In this document: in pieces, positions 1 through 5,194 of the stretch | How the letters are laid out: every line of letters starts with the position of its first letter | How positions within the stretch are numbered: position 1 is the stretch's first letter | NCBI GenBank assembly: GCA_964403885.1 | Contig: CAYOHY010000085.1 | Span: 1 to 5,194, forward strand | DNA: 5,194 bases | Reading direction: 5' to 3' | DNA from: CAYOHY01 sp964403885 | GTDB taxonomy: Bacteria > Actinomycetota > Coriobacteriia > Anaerosomatales > PHET01 | Program-made: the position numbers and the translations under genes | Notes under the pieces: generated by a model | Database searches by the model: none | Told to the model about the DNA's origin: nothing | What the model saw: the letters and a program-made list of their open reading frames with translations, nothing else

Positions 1-849
1 AGTGTGGCCGTGCGCATCAGGCGCGCCGACAACCTGTACTTCAACGGCTCCGGCTGGGCCGCGGCCGAGTCCTGGCTTCCCGCACAGTCGGCGGACGGCT
101 GGAAGCACTGGTCCTACGACTACACGCCTGACGCGCTCACCGTGGACGGCGGCGCACTCACCATCACCGCCCGTGCGACCGACGGTCTGGGCCTCGTGAA
201 GGACGTGGGCGTCACCTCGACTGACTCGCGGCAGGCCACCACCATCGGCCTCACCACCAAAAGCGCGATGATCTCCTATGGCTACTCGGGCGCCGTCGCC
301 GGCACGCTCAAGGCGGGCACCTCGGCGGTTCCGGGCGTCCAGGTGGTCCTCGAGTCCTCCACCAACGGCACGACCTTCACGCCGTCGACCACCACGACCA
401 CCTCGCTCAGCGGTGACTTCGGCTTCACGGTCAAGCCTTCGGTGCGTACCTACTACCGAGTGCGGTTCCCGGGTGCCAATGGCTACAAGGCCTCAGGCCC
501 CACGGTGGTCGTCAACTTCGACCCCCGGGTCTACCTCACCACGCCCAGCGGTCCCACCACGGCGTATCGCAATCGCGCGTTCTCCTCGGTGGGCTATCTC
601 AAGCCGCGGCACACGGCGGGCACGTGGCCCGTCAAGATCCAGTGCTACCGCTACGAGTCCGGCAAATGGGTGCTTCGCAAGACGGTGAGCGCCAAGGCGA
701 GCGACTACGTGACCGCGTCGTCGACCTACACCAAGTACACCGGGTCGGTCTCGCTGCCCTACACCGGCAAGTGGCGCATCCGCGCATGGCACGATGACAC
801 GGCCCACGCCTCGACCGTGACGGGCTACCGATACATCACCGTCCGCTAG
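1..849 (+). CDS. C-terminal part of a modular secreted/surface protein with Ig-like repeats (5' partial)
   Basis: The frame is open from the first base of the window, so the gene begins upstream; the GTG at base 4 is probably an internal valine. The visible 282 residues read as three beta-rich modules. Residues 1 to about 75 resemble an Ig-like domain, with tryptophan and aromatic positions and an ending of the type ITARATDGLG. Residues 80 to 175 form a second sandwich, with a VAGTLKAG turn, a threonine-rich loop, and a TYYRVRF strand. Residues 176 to 282 form a terminal module containing GYLKPRHTAGTWPVKI and later GKWRIRAWHDD. I recognise this last module type from extracellular proteins of Coriobacteriia and related actinobacteria, where it often occurs at the C-terminus; that is from memory, not a search. 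No catalytic residues, sortase motif or membrane anchor are visible at the end. A binding or structural role outside the cell is likely, but the ligand and the enzymatic part, if any, cannot be told from this fragment. Confidence 0.8.
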   Translation, partial: SVAVRIRRADNLYFNGSGWAAAESWLPAQSADGWKHWSYDYTPDALTVDGGALTITARATDGLGLVKDVGVTSTDSRQATTIGLTTKSAMISYGYSGAVAGTLKAGTSAVPGVQVVLESSTNGTTFTPSTTTTTSLSGDFGFTVKPSVRTYYRVRFPGANGYKASGPTVVVNFDPRVYLTTPSGPTTAYRNRAFSSVGYLKPRHTAGTWPVKIQCYRYESGKWVLRKTVSAKASDYVTASSTYTKYTGSVSLPYTGKWRIRAWHDDTAHASTVTGYRYITVR

Positions 850-860
850 CCGCTCTCGGG

Positions 861-872
861 TAGCATGACCCC
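861..872 (+). promoter_or_regulatory. Candidate -10 element for a leaderless fetA-like transcript
   Basis: TAGCAT at 861-866 fits the TANNNT form of a -10 hexamer and is followed by six bases (GACCCC) before the ATG at 873. That spacing puts the transcription start on or next to the A of the start codon. There is no Shine-Dalgarno sequence in the 23-base gap after the previous stop codon, which fits leaderless translation as is common in actinobacteria. No -35 match is seen at the usual distance. This would give the exporter operon its own promoter, independent of the surface-protein gene upstream. Confidence 0.45.
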
Positions 873-1559
873 ATGACTACCGAGACGCTCACAGGGTTGC
901 TGGTGGCCCGCGATCTGCGCGCATCCGTGCGCGGAGACGACGGGGACGCCGTCGCGGTGCTCGATGGCGTCTCGCTCGCGATCGCCTCAGGCGAGGTGGT
1001 CGACGTGGTGGGCGAGAGCGGCTCGGGCAAGACCACGCTGCTGCGCGCGCTTGCACTGTTGCTGCCCACGGCGCGCGGTGAGCTGTCGCTCGACGGCGTG
1101 CCCTCGGAGTCGATCTCGCCGTACACGTGGCGCGCCCAGGTGGCGCTGCTTCCGCAGGTCCCCGCGATCGTGGACGGCACCGTGCGCGACAACCTGCTGC
1201 TTCCGTGGCACCTCAAGGCGAGGCGCTACGAGACCATCCCGCACGACGACGCCCTCGAGTGGTACCTCGAGCAGGCGCGCCTCGACGTCGCGCTCGATCG
1301 CGACGCGAGCCGCCTGTCCGTGGGCCAGCGTGCGCGCGTGGCGCTGCTGCGCACCCTTGTGACCGCGCCCAAGGTGCTGCTTCTCGACGAGGCCGACGCC
1401 GCGCTCGACTCGGAGAGCTCGCTCGCCGTCACCCAGGCCACGCGCCAGTTCGCCGATGACGGCGGTGCCGTGGTGCGCGTGCGCCACCGCGAGTCCGACG
1501 GCCTGGCCACGCGCAGGCTGCTCATGCGCGCGGGCGCGCTCGAGGAGGTGGCGTCGTGA
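873..1559 (+). CDS. fetA: ABC transporter ATP-binding protein, FetA/YbbL type (probable iron exporter subunit)
   Basis: This 228-residue protein is a single ABC ATPase domain of normal size. Visible motifs in order are the Walker A GESGSGKTT (about residues 47-55), the Q-loop glutamine in LLPQ (residue 95), the signature LSVGQ (148-152), Walker B VLLLDEAD with the catalytic Glu (168-175), the D-loop ALD, and a switch histidine in the segment VRHRESD (His205). The gene for a UPF0014 permease overlaps its end by four bases, and that pairing identifies the subfamily better than the ATPase alone. In E. coli the FetA-FetB pair exports iron and improves resistance to peroxide; transfer of that function here is by homology. 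The ATP sites would lie on the cytoplasmic face, acting as a dimer. The signature has Val where most ABC proteins have Gly, and the switch histidine is flanked by Arg on both sides rather than the usual Thr/Ser and Asp/Ser. All catalytic residues remain. The ATG at 873 is preferred because a -10-like hexamer sits six bases upstream. Confidence 0.85.
   Translation: MTTETLTGLLVARDLRASVRGDDGDAVAVLDGVSLAIASGEVVDVVGESGSGKTTLLRALALLLPTARGELSLDGVPSESISPYTWRAQVALLPQVPAIVDGTVRDNLLLPWHLKARRYETIPHDDALEWYLEQARLDVALDRDASRLSVGQRARVALLRTLVTAPKVLLLDEADAALDSESSLAVTQATRQFADDGGAVVRVRHRESDGLATRRLLMRAGALEEVAS
1543..1548 (+). promoter_or_regulatory. Strong ribosome binding site for the fetB-like gene
   Basis: AGGAGG lies inside the end of the ATPase gene, seven bases before the GTG at 1556. 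It fixes that GTG as the start, and with the GTGA overlap of start and stop it indicates coupled translation of ATPase and permease. Confidence 0.8.
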
Positions 1560-2368
1560 ACGAGGCCGCCGGCGGAGTGATCGCCATCGGCATCCCGCAG
1601 CTGCTGCTCGCCACGCTGTTCGTGGTGTTTGTAGGGGTGCTGTCGATCAGGTTGTCGCTGGGCATCACTCGCGACCTCGCCATCGCCACCGTGCGCACCT
1701 ACGTGCAGCTCTTCGCGCTGGGCTTCGTCTTGCGCTGGGTGTTTGGCATCGACTCGCCGTGGGTCGTCATCGGCCTGCTCGTGGTCATGGTGCTGGTCGC
1801 CGCGCGCATCGTGGTGCGGCGCAGCCCTGACGCACCGGGCGGCATCTTCGTGTCCTCGGCGTTCTCGATGGGGCTCACGGGCTTCATCGTGACGTTCGCG
1901 GTCACCGGGCTCATCGTGCAGGTCGAGCCGTGGTACCAGCCGCGCTACGTGATCCCCATCGCCGGCATGGTGCTGGGCAACTCGATGACCGGCATCGCGC
2001 TCGCGTTGGAGCGCGTCTTCGCCGACCTCGACGCGCGCTCGGGCGAGGTGCTCGCGCTCACCGCGTTGGGCGCCTCTCCGTGGGAGGCCGCACACAGCTC
2101 CGTGCGCGACGCCCTGCGGGCGGGCCTCATCCCCACCATCAACTCGATGGCGGCGGCTGGTATCGTGTTCATCCCGGGCATGATGACCGGCCAGATCCTC
2201 GCGGGTGCAGACCCGGTGACGGCCACCGGCTACCAGATCGTCGTGATGCTGATGGTCGCCGCCGCAACCGCGCTGGGAAGCGTGCTCGCCGTGTTGTTCA
2301 CCTACCGCCGACGGTTCACCGACCACGGCGTGTTCCTCGAGAAAGGCTTCAGAGACGATGCTCGCTAA
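1556..2368 (+). CDS. fetB: UPF0014 family permease, FetB/YbbM type (probable iron exporter membrane subunit)
   Basis: The 270-residue product is strongly hydrophobic, with about seven predicted membrane segments (roughly residues 8-33, 44-64, 67-87, 97-121, 132-152, 190-216 and 225-250). Family hallmarks are clear: RTYVQLFALGF near residues 47-57, WYQPRYVIPIAGMVLGNSM (126-144), a cytoplasmic stretch with LGASPWEAAHSSVRDALRAG (171-190), then PTINSMAAAGIVFIPGMMTG (193-212) followed by QILAGADP. The segment around 155-190 is the likely coupling region that contacts the ATPase. Length and motif order match E. coli FetB, so the gene looks intact. It starts with GTG at 1556, overlapping the ATPase stop as GTGA, with a good AGGAGG site seven bases upstream. 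Family knowledge points to export of iron or another transition metal across the cytoplasmic membrane; the actual metal cannot be read from the sequence. No metal-responsive operator is evident upstream of the operon. Confidence 0.9.
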   Translation: MNEAAGGVIAIGIPQLLLATLFVVFVGVLSIRLSLGITRDLAIATVRTYVQLFALGFVLRWVFGIDSPWVVIGLLVVMVLVAARIVVRRSPDAPGGIFVSSAFSMGLTGFIVTFAVTGLIVQVEPWYQPRYVIPIAGMVLGNSMTGIALALERVFADLDARSGEVLALTALGASPWEAAHSSVRDALRAGLIPTINSMAAAGIVFIPGMMTGQILAGADPVTATGYQIVVMLMVAAATALGSVLAVLFTYRRRFTDHGVFLEKGFRDDAR

Positions 2369-2729
2369 CCCGTGGGTCCGCCTCACCAACAACTGGCTGC
2401 ACGACGTGGGCACGGGACTGTGGGCCGCCTGCCTGCTCGTGATCTGGCTGCTCAACGCACAGATCGAGAAGCTGGGCGCGCTCACTCAGGCCTCGGCCGC
2501 GGCGATCAACGCGCTCGTCGAGGTCAACCAGGTCATGTTCTGGGTGCTCGTGGCCGCGCTCGTCGACATCACCATCACCGGCGCGATCCGCCTCGTCTAC
2601 TGGCGCTCGCAGACCCCCGCCGAGGAGATGGGCGCCAAGCGCCCGGCGCTCATCGGCAAGCACATCGCGTTTCTGGTGATCTACGGCGGCGGCACCTGGT
2701 GGGCCTACACCATGGTGGCTGCGAGCTAG
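2358..2729 (+). CDS. Small three-helix membrane protein of unknown function, third gene of the exporter operon
   Basis: The gene encodes 123 residues and starts at ATG 2358, eleven bases inside the end of the permease gene in another frame, so translation is probably coupled. A weak AAAGG (2342-2346) lies upstream. Three membrane helices are visible: about residues 16-34 (GTGLWAACLLVIWLL), 58-82 (VMFWVLVAALVDITITGAI and on) and 98-121 (LIGKHIAFLVIYGGGTWWAY). A hydrophilic, Ala-rich segment joins the first two. His15 lies at the start of the first helix and His102 near the start of the third; with the GTGLW, Arg78 and GKH residues this is loosely like the small CopD-type integral membrane fold, but the likeness is weak and I would not name it so. 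There is no signal peptide cleavage site. By position it could be an accessory to the metal exporter or a redox or heme-binding membrane protein. Function is unknown. The reading frame looks real: it is packed in the operon, and hydrophobic segments fall in this frame. Confidence 0.8.
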   Translation: MLANPWVRLTNNWLHDVGTGLWAACLLVIWLLNAQIEKLGALTQASAAAINALVEVNQVMFWVLVAALVDITITGAIRLVYWRSQTPAEEMGAKRPALIGKHIAFLVIYGGGTWWAYTMVAAS

Positions 2730-2741
2730 GAGCCCTGCTCG
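2722..2741. terminator. Possible weak bidirectional hairpin over the shared stop codons
   Basis: CGAGC (2722-2726) pairs with GCTCG (2737-2741), and inside it AGG (2728-2730) pairs with CCT (2734-2736) around a three-base loop, leaving T2727 bulged. The stem is eight base pairs. It sits exactly where two convergent genes end. No T-run follows on either strand, so it is not a standard intrinsic terminator; it could slow polymerase or protect both 3' ends. Confidence 0.3.
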
Positions 2742-4057
2742 GCCTTCCACTGGTCGTAGGCTGCGGCCATCGCGCGCTTCACCGGCAGGTACTTCATGAG
2801 CGCGAGCATGTGCGCGGCGGGAAATCCCTTGCGTGACACCGCCGTGAGGTGGCGCAGGAAGCGGCTGGGCTTCATGAGCTCGAGCGTGAGCTCGTAGTAG
2901 CGCTTCTCGCGCACCTGCGGCGTCATCGCCGGGTCGGGGTGCTCGAACACCGCGTGCGCGCCGTCGAAACGGTCCCAGCCAAGCCCCGGGATCAGATGGG
3001 GGCGGTACTCCTCGAACAGCTCGGTCCCGGGCAGGGGAGTGAGCAGCACCGGGTGCGACCCCACCTTGAGGCGGTCCACCGTCTCGAGCGTGGCCTCGAA
3101 GTCCGCGAGGCTCTCGTCGCGTCCGCCCACCACCAGGAACAGCACCACCTCGATGCCGGCGTCTTGCAGCATCTTGATGGCGCGCTCGCGGTCGCCGCCC
3201 TGCTTGCCGGTGGCGTGGTAGTGCTTGAGCGTCGCCGGGTCGCAGGCCTCGTAGCCCGCCCAGACCGCAAACAGCCCGGACGCCTTCGCAGCGCGGATCA
3301 GCCGCTCGCCGTACGGTCCCTGCACCGCCTTGAGGTCGCCAAAGCCGTACCACGGCCGAGGCGCTTCCTTGGCCAGCGCCTCGAACAGCGCGATCGCGCG
3401 CTCAGGGTCGCCGCCCCAGATGTTGTCGTCGCCGTTGAAGTACGCCCTGCCCGGAAGCGCTTTGATCTCAGCGACCACCTCGGGGATGGGGCGATACCGG
3501 ATCGTGTCGCCAAAGAACGTGCGCACCGAGCAAAACGTGCAGTGGTACGGGCAGCCGCGGGCGGTGAACACCGCGCGGAACCGGTACGGCCCCTGCACGG
3601 CGTCGAACAGCGGCTGCGGCAGGTTCTCGAGCGGCAGGCGCTCGCCTCGGTAGAAGCGCTGGAGGGTGCCTGCGGCGGCATCGGCGAGGCACGCGCCCCA
3701 CACGCTCTCGGCCTCACCCACAACCACGGCATCGGCGTGCTCGGCGGCCTCGTCGGGCAGTGCGGTGGGGTGGATGCCGCCCAGCACCACCGGGATGCCA
3801 CGCGCGCGCAGCGCATCGGCGGTCGCGTACGCCCAGGTCACGGTCGCGGTCATCGCGCTGATGCCCACGAGGTCGGCGTCCTCGGCGGCCGGGTCGTAGG
3901 CGGTCACCGCGGCATCGACCAGGTTGAGCTGCGCATCAGGCATCGCGCGCAGCGTGAGCGCGCCAAGGTACTCGAGCACCGGCGGAACCATGGGTACTCG
4001 GCCTGAGTTGGGCATGGGCGGGACGATGAGCGTGATCTTCACGGGCGGCCTGTTCAC
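2726..4057 (-). CDS. Cobalamin-binding-domain radical SAM enzyme (class B-like), substrate unknown
   Basis: The 443-residue protein has the two-domain plan of B12-dependent radical SAM enzymes. Residues 6 to about 130 form a Rossmann-like cobalamin-binding domain, with ADLVGISAMT (61-70), IPVVLGGIHPTALP (88-101) and ADAVVVGEAE (108-117). The base-off histidine motif DxHxxG is absent, as in many members. The radical SAM core follows, with the cluster ligands in CPYHCTFC (Cys169, Cys173, Cys176), then the YFNGDDNIW strand (206-214), GYEACDP (268-274), GIEVVLFLVVGG (301-312) and TPLPGTELFEEY (340-351). The C-terminal 60 residues are helical and basic. Such enzymes methylate unactivated carbons or carry out ring rearrangements; relatives include hopanoid methylase HpnP and BchE. 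The substrate cannot be read here. It lies head to head with a prenyl diphosphate synthase, which makes an isoprenoid or lipid substrate a reasonable guess only. The start is uncertain: GTG at 4057 has no ribosome site, while GTG five codons later (4042) has a weak AGG upstream; both keep the full domain. Its stop overlaps that of the membrane gene opposite. Confidence 0.88.
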   Translation of the reverse strand: MNRPPVKITLIVPPMPNSGRVPMVPPVLEYLGALTLRAMPDAQLNLVDAAVTAYDPAAEDADLVGISAMTATVTWAYATADALRARGIPVVLGGIHPTALPDEAAEHADAVVVGEAESVWGACLADAAAGTLQRFYRGERLPLENLPQPLFDAVQGPYRFRAVFTARGCPYHCTFCSVRTFFGDTIRYRPIPEVVAEIKALPGRAYFNGDDNIWGGDPERAIALFEALAKEAPRPWYGFGDLKAVQGPYGERLIRAAKASGLFAVWAGYEACDPATLKHYHATGKQGGDRERAIKMLQDAGIEVVLFLVVGGRDESLADFEATLETVDRLKVGSHPVLLTPLPGTELFEEYRPHLIPGLGWDRFDGAHAVFEHPDPAMTPQVREKRYYELTLELMKPSRFLRHLTAVSRKGFPAAHMLALMKYLPVKRAMAAAYDQWKAEQGS

Positions 4058-4070
4058 TAGGGTGGGTTCG

Positions 4071-4076
4071 AGTGTA
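4071..4076 (-). promoter_or_regulatory. Weak candidate -10 element for the radical SAM gene
   Basis: On the minus strand this reads TACACT, a TANNNT match, with 13 bases to the GTG at 4057. A start site six to seven bases downstream would leave a leader of only about seven bases, consistent with the lack of a Shine-Dalgarno sequence. No -35 match is visible in the GC-only sequence upstream. Confidence 0.25.
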
Positions 4077-4095
4077 CGACACGCCCGCGCCCGTG

Positions 4096-4120
4096 CGCGC
4101 GTCTGCTACCATTACGCGCG
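4096..4120. repeat. Perfect 7-bp inverted repeat flanking a promoter-like core (possible operator)
   Basis: CGCGCGT (4096-4102) and ACGCGCG (4114-4120) are exact reverse complements separated by 11 bases. The 11-base spacer holds the extended -10 candidate for the downstream gene. The 25-base symmetric site has the size of a dimeric regulator's operator. The arms are simple CG alternation in GC-rich DNA, so chance is not excluded. Confidence 0.4.
4104..4112 (+). promoter_or_regulatory. Candidate extended -10 promoter for the prenyl synthase gene
   Basis: TGCTACCAT has the TGnTANNNT form of an extended -10 element and is the only AT-richer patch in an otherwise GC-rich divergent gap. The predicted transcription start near 4119 would give a leader of about 50 bases before GTG 4172. 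No -35 hexamer is seen at 16-18 bases upstream, which an extended -10 may not need. Confidence 0.4.
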
Positions 4121-4137
4121 AGCCGAGCGGCTGACGA

Positions 4138-4155
4138 GGGGATCCGGCGACCCCC
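4138..4155 (+). other. Small hairpin in the 5' leader of the prenyl synthase gene
   Basis: GGGG (4138-4141) pairs with CCCC (4152-4155), and after one A-C mismatch TC (4143-4144) pairs with GA (4149-4150) around a CGGC loop. A smaller stem, AGCC/GGCT (4121-4132), lies just before. The hairpin ends six bases before the AGGAGG site, so it leaves that site free. It may stabilise the message; there is no sign of a riboswitch. Confidence 0.3.
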
Positions 4156-4161
4156 GCTACG

Positions 4162-4167
4162 AGGAGG
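4162..4167 (+). promoter_or_regulatory. Ribosome binding site deciding the start of the prenyl synthase gene
   Basis: AGGAGG lies four bases before GTG 4172. An ATG at 4168 directly abuts the site and is in another frame that closes after 60 codons without family features, so the GTG is the better start although its spacing is short. Confidence 0.7.
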
Positions 4168-4171
4168 ATGC

Positions 4172-5179
4172 GTGACCGGCTTCGAGCTGTACCTGAAGCG
4201 GAACTCCAAGAAGTTCGACGAGTACCTTGCGACGTACTTCACGGACGGTACCCACCCGGACATGAAGCGCTACCTCTACGGCCCGCTGGCCCAGTTCAGC
4301 GACAACGCCGGCAAGCGCCATCGCCCGCTCATCTGCCTGCTCGCGTGTGAAGCCGTGGGCGGCGACAAGGACAAGGCGCGCGCGTCGGCCGCCGCCATCG
4401 AGCACTTCCACACCGCCGCGCTCATCCACGACGACATCGAGGACTCCTCGCTCACCCGCCGAGGCGAGCCGTGCCTGCACATCCGTGAGGGCGAGGGCCT
4501 GGCGATCAACGCCGGCGACCTCGCGCTGTCGCTCGTCACCGGCAGCGTGGTCGACGACCCCGGTCTGGACGACCACACCAAGCTCCGCGTGCTCAAAGAG
4601 CTCGTCGACATGACCACCCGCACCATCGAGGGCCAGGCGCTCGACATCGGCTGGGCGCGCGACGACCGCTTCGACCTCACCGTCGACGACTACCTGCTCA
4701 TGGCCAACCACAAGACCGCGTTCTACTCGGGGGCCGTACCGCTCGCCGTGGGCGCCATTGTGGGTCAGGCCACCGAGGAGCAGATCACCTGCCTGCGCAC
4801 CTTTGGCATGGCGGCCGGCCTCGCGTTCCAGATCCAAGACGACGTGCTGAACCTGGTGGGCAAGAAGGAGTCCGTGGGCAAGGACTTCCGAAGCGACATC
4901 ACCGAGGGCAAGCGCACGCTCGTGGCCATCCACGCGCTGCACAACTCGCCCCAGCGCGACCGCCTGCTGCAGATCCTGTCGTCGCGTGAGACCGACGTCG
5001 CCGTGCTCGCCGAAGCCGTGGACATCATGACCGCGTCCGGCTCGGTGGACTACGCCAACGACTACGCGCGCGACCTCGTGGTGGCCGCACAGCGCGAGCT
5101 CGACGAGGCGCTCCCCAAGAGCAAGGCCAAAGACCTCCTGCTCTCGATGGCGGACTTCTTCATCAAGCGCAGCAACTAG
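4172..5179 (+). CDS. Trans-isoprenyl (polyprenyl) diphosphate synthase
   Basis: The 335-residue product is a full-length class I all-alpha prenyltransferase. It joins allylic diphosphates with isopentenyl diphosphate in the cytosol, giving precursors for quinones, carotenoids or other isoprenoid lipids. Motifs in order are GKRHRP (residues 47-52), which binds IPP diphosphate; the first aspartate-rich motif HDDIED (86-91); RRGEP (96-100); INAGD (112-116); GQALDIGW (154-161); Lys181 in the NHKTAFY stretch; and the second aspartate-rich region QIQDDVLNL (220-228), followed by GKDFRSDITEGKRTL (236-250). All catalytic acids are present. The first motif lacks the two-residue insertion of classic bacterial FPP/GGPP enzymes, the residue five before it is Ala82 rather than a bulky aromatic, and the second motif ends in Asn instead of Asp, as in many GGPP synthases. 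This favours C20 or longer product over FPP, but length cannot be fixed by eye. It starts at GTG 4172. It is transcribed away from the radical SAM gene across a 114-base gap. Confidence 0.92.
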   Translation: MTGFELYLKRNSKKFDEYLATYFTDGTHPDMKRYLYGPLAQFSDNAGKRHRPLICLLACEAVGGDKDKARASAAAIEHFHTAALIHDDIEDSSLTRRGEPCLHIREGEGLAINAGDLALSLVTGSVVDDPGLDDHTKLRVLKELVDMTTRTIEGQALDIGWARDDRFDLTVDDYLLMANHKTAFYSGAVPLAVGAIVGQATEEQITCLRTFGMAAGLAFQIQDDVLNLVGKKESVGKDFRSDITEGKRTLVAIHALHNSPQRDRLLQILSSRETDVAVLAEAVDIMTASGSVDYANDYARDLVVAAQRELDEALPKSKAKDLLLSMADFFIKRSN

Positions 5180-5194
5180 GCCTGAGGCGTCGCC

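Noticed and set aside
4..6. GTG at base 4 as the true start of the surface-protein gene
   Set aside because: The frame is open to the window edge and the protein starts mid-domain with no signal peptide, so the gene is cut by the window boundary.
1226..2485. Long minus-strand open frame (419 codons) opposite the exporter genes
   Set aside because: It is antisense to two genes with clear family motifs. Its product is rich in His, Arg, Asp and Gln with no recognisable domain, as expected from reading GC-rich codons backwards.
2349..3353. Minus-strand open frame (334 codons) overlapping the radical SAM gene and the small membrane gene
   Set aside because: Part of it is an out-of-frame reading of the radical SAM gene and part is antisense to the membrane gene. 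It crosses a real gene boundary and has no domain.
2849..4006. Plus-strand open frame (385 codons) opposite the radical SAM gene
   Set aside because: It lies wholly antisense to a gene with intact cobalamin and radical SAM motifs. The product is low-complexity Arg/Ala/Val/His-rich and has no domain or ribosome site; it is a GC-driven shadow.
4168..4350. ATG at 4168 as an alternative start or a small gene before the prenyl synthase
   Set aside because: It directly abuts the AGGAGG site with no spacing, and its frame is an Arg/Pro/Ala-rich 60-codon shadow. The GTG at 4172 opens the correct frame.
4157..4942. Minus-strand open frame (261 codons) opposite the prenyl synthase
   Set aside because: It is a shadow of the prenyl synthase, whose motifs are complete; the antisense product shows no family features.
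5180..5194. Possible start of another gene after the prenyl synthase
   Set aside because: Only 15 bases remain, with no start codon or ribosome site that can be supported.

Overview
This is a GC-rich window with dense, standard bacterial gene packing. It holds six protein-coding genes, no RNA genes, no insertion sequences and no CRISPR. GTG starts, strong G/C preference at third codon positions, a promoter-to-start arrangement typical of leaderless transcripts, and a C-terminal surface-protein module that I associate with Coriobacteriia-type Actinomycetota all point to a high-GC actinobacterium. The class-level assignment is an inference.

Layout, left to right. (1) Bases 1-849 are the 3' end of a large secreted or surface protein built of beta-sandwich, Ig-like modules; its N-terminus lies outside the window. 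(2) Bases 873-2729 form a tight three-gene plus-strand operon: an ABC ATPase (FetA/YbbL type), its UPF0014 membrane partner (FetB/YbbM type), and a small three-helix membrane protein of unknown function. The genes overlap by 4 and 11 bases, so they are probably translated together. By homology the first two form a metal (iron) exporter. (3) Bases 2726-4057 on the minus strand encode a cobalamin-binding-domain radical SAM enzyme that meets the operon tail to tail; both stop codons lie in one shared CTAG palindrome. (4) Bases 4058-4171 are a divergent intergenic region with a candidate extended -10 promoter bracketed by a perfect 7-bp inverted repeat. (5) Bases 4172-5179 encode a trans-isoprenyl diphosphate synthase with complete catalytic motifs.

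Working together: the exporter pair plus the small membrane protein is one probable functional unit, in metal efflux or redox homeostasis. The radical SAM enzyme and the prenyl synthase are divergent neighbours, which suggests but does not prove a shared role in isoprenoid or lipid modification. I see no clearly novel multi-gene system. The most worthwhile leads are the uncharacterised third gene of the exporter operon, the possible substrate of the radical SAM protein, and the inverted repeat over the prenyl synthase promoter.
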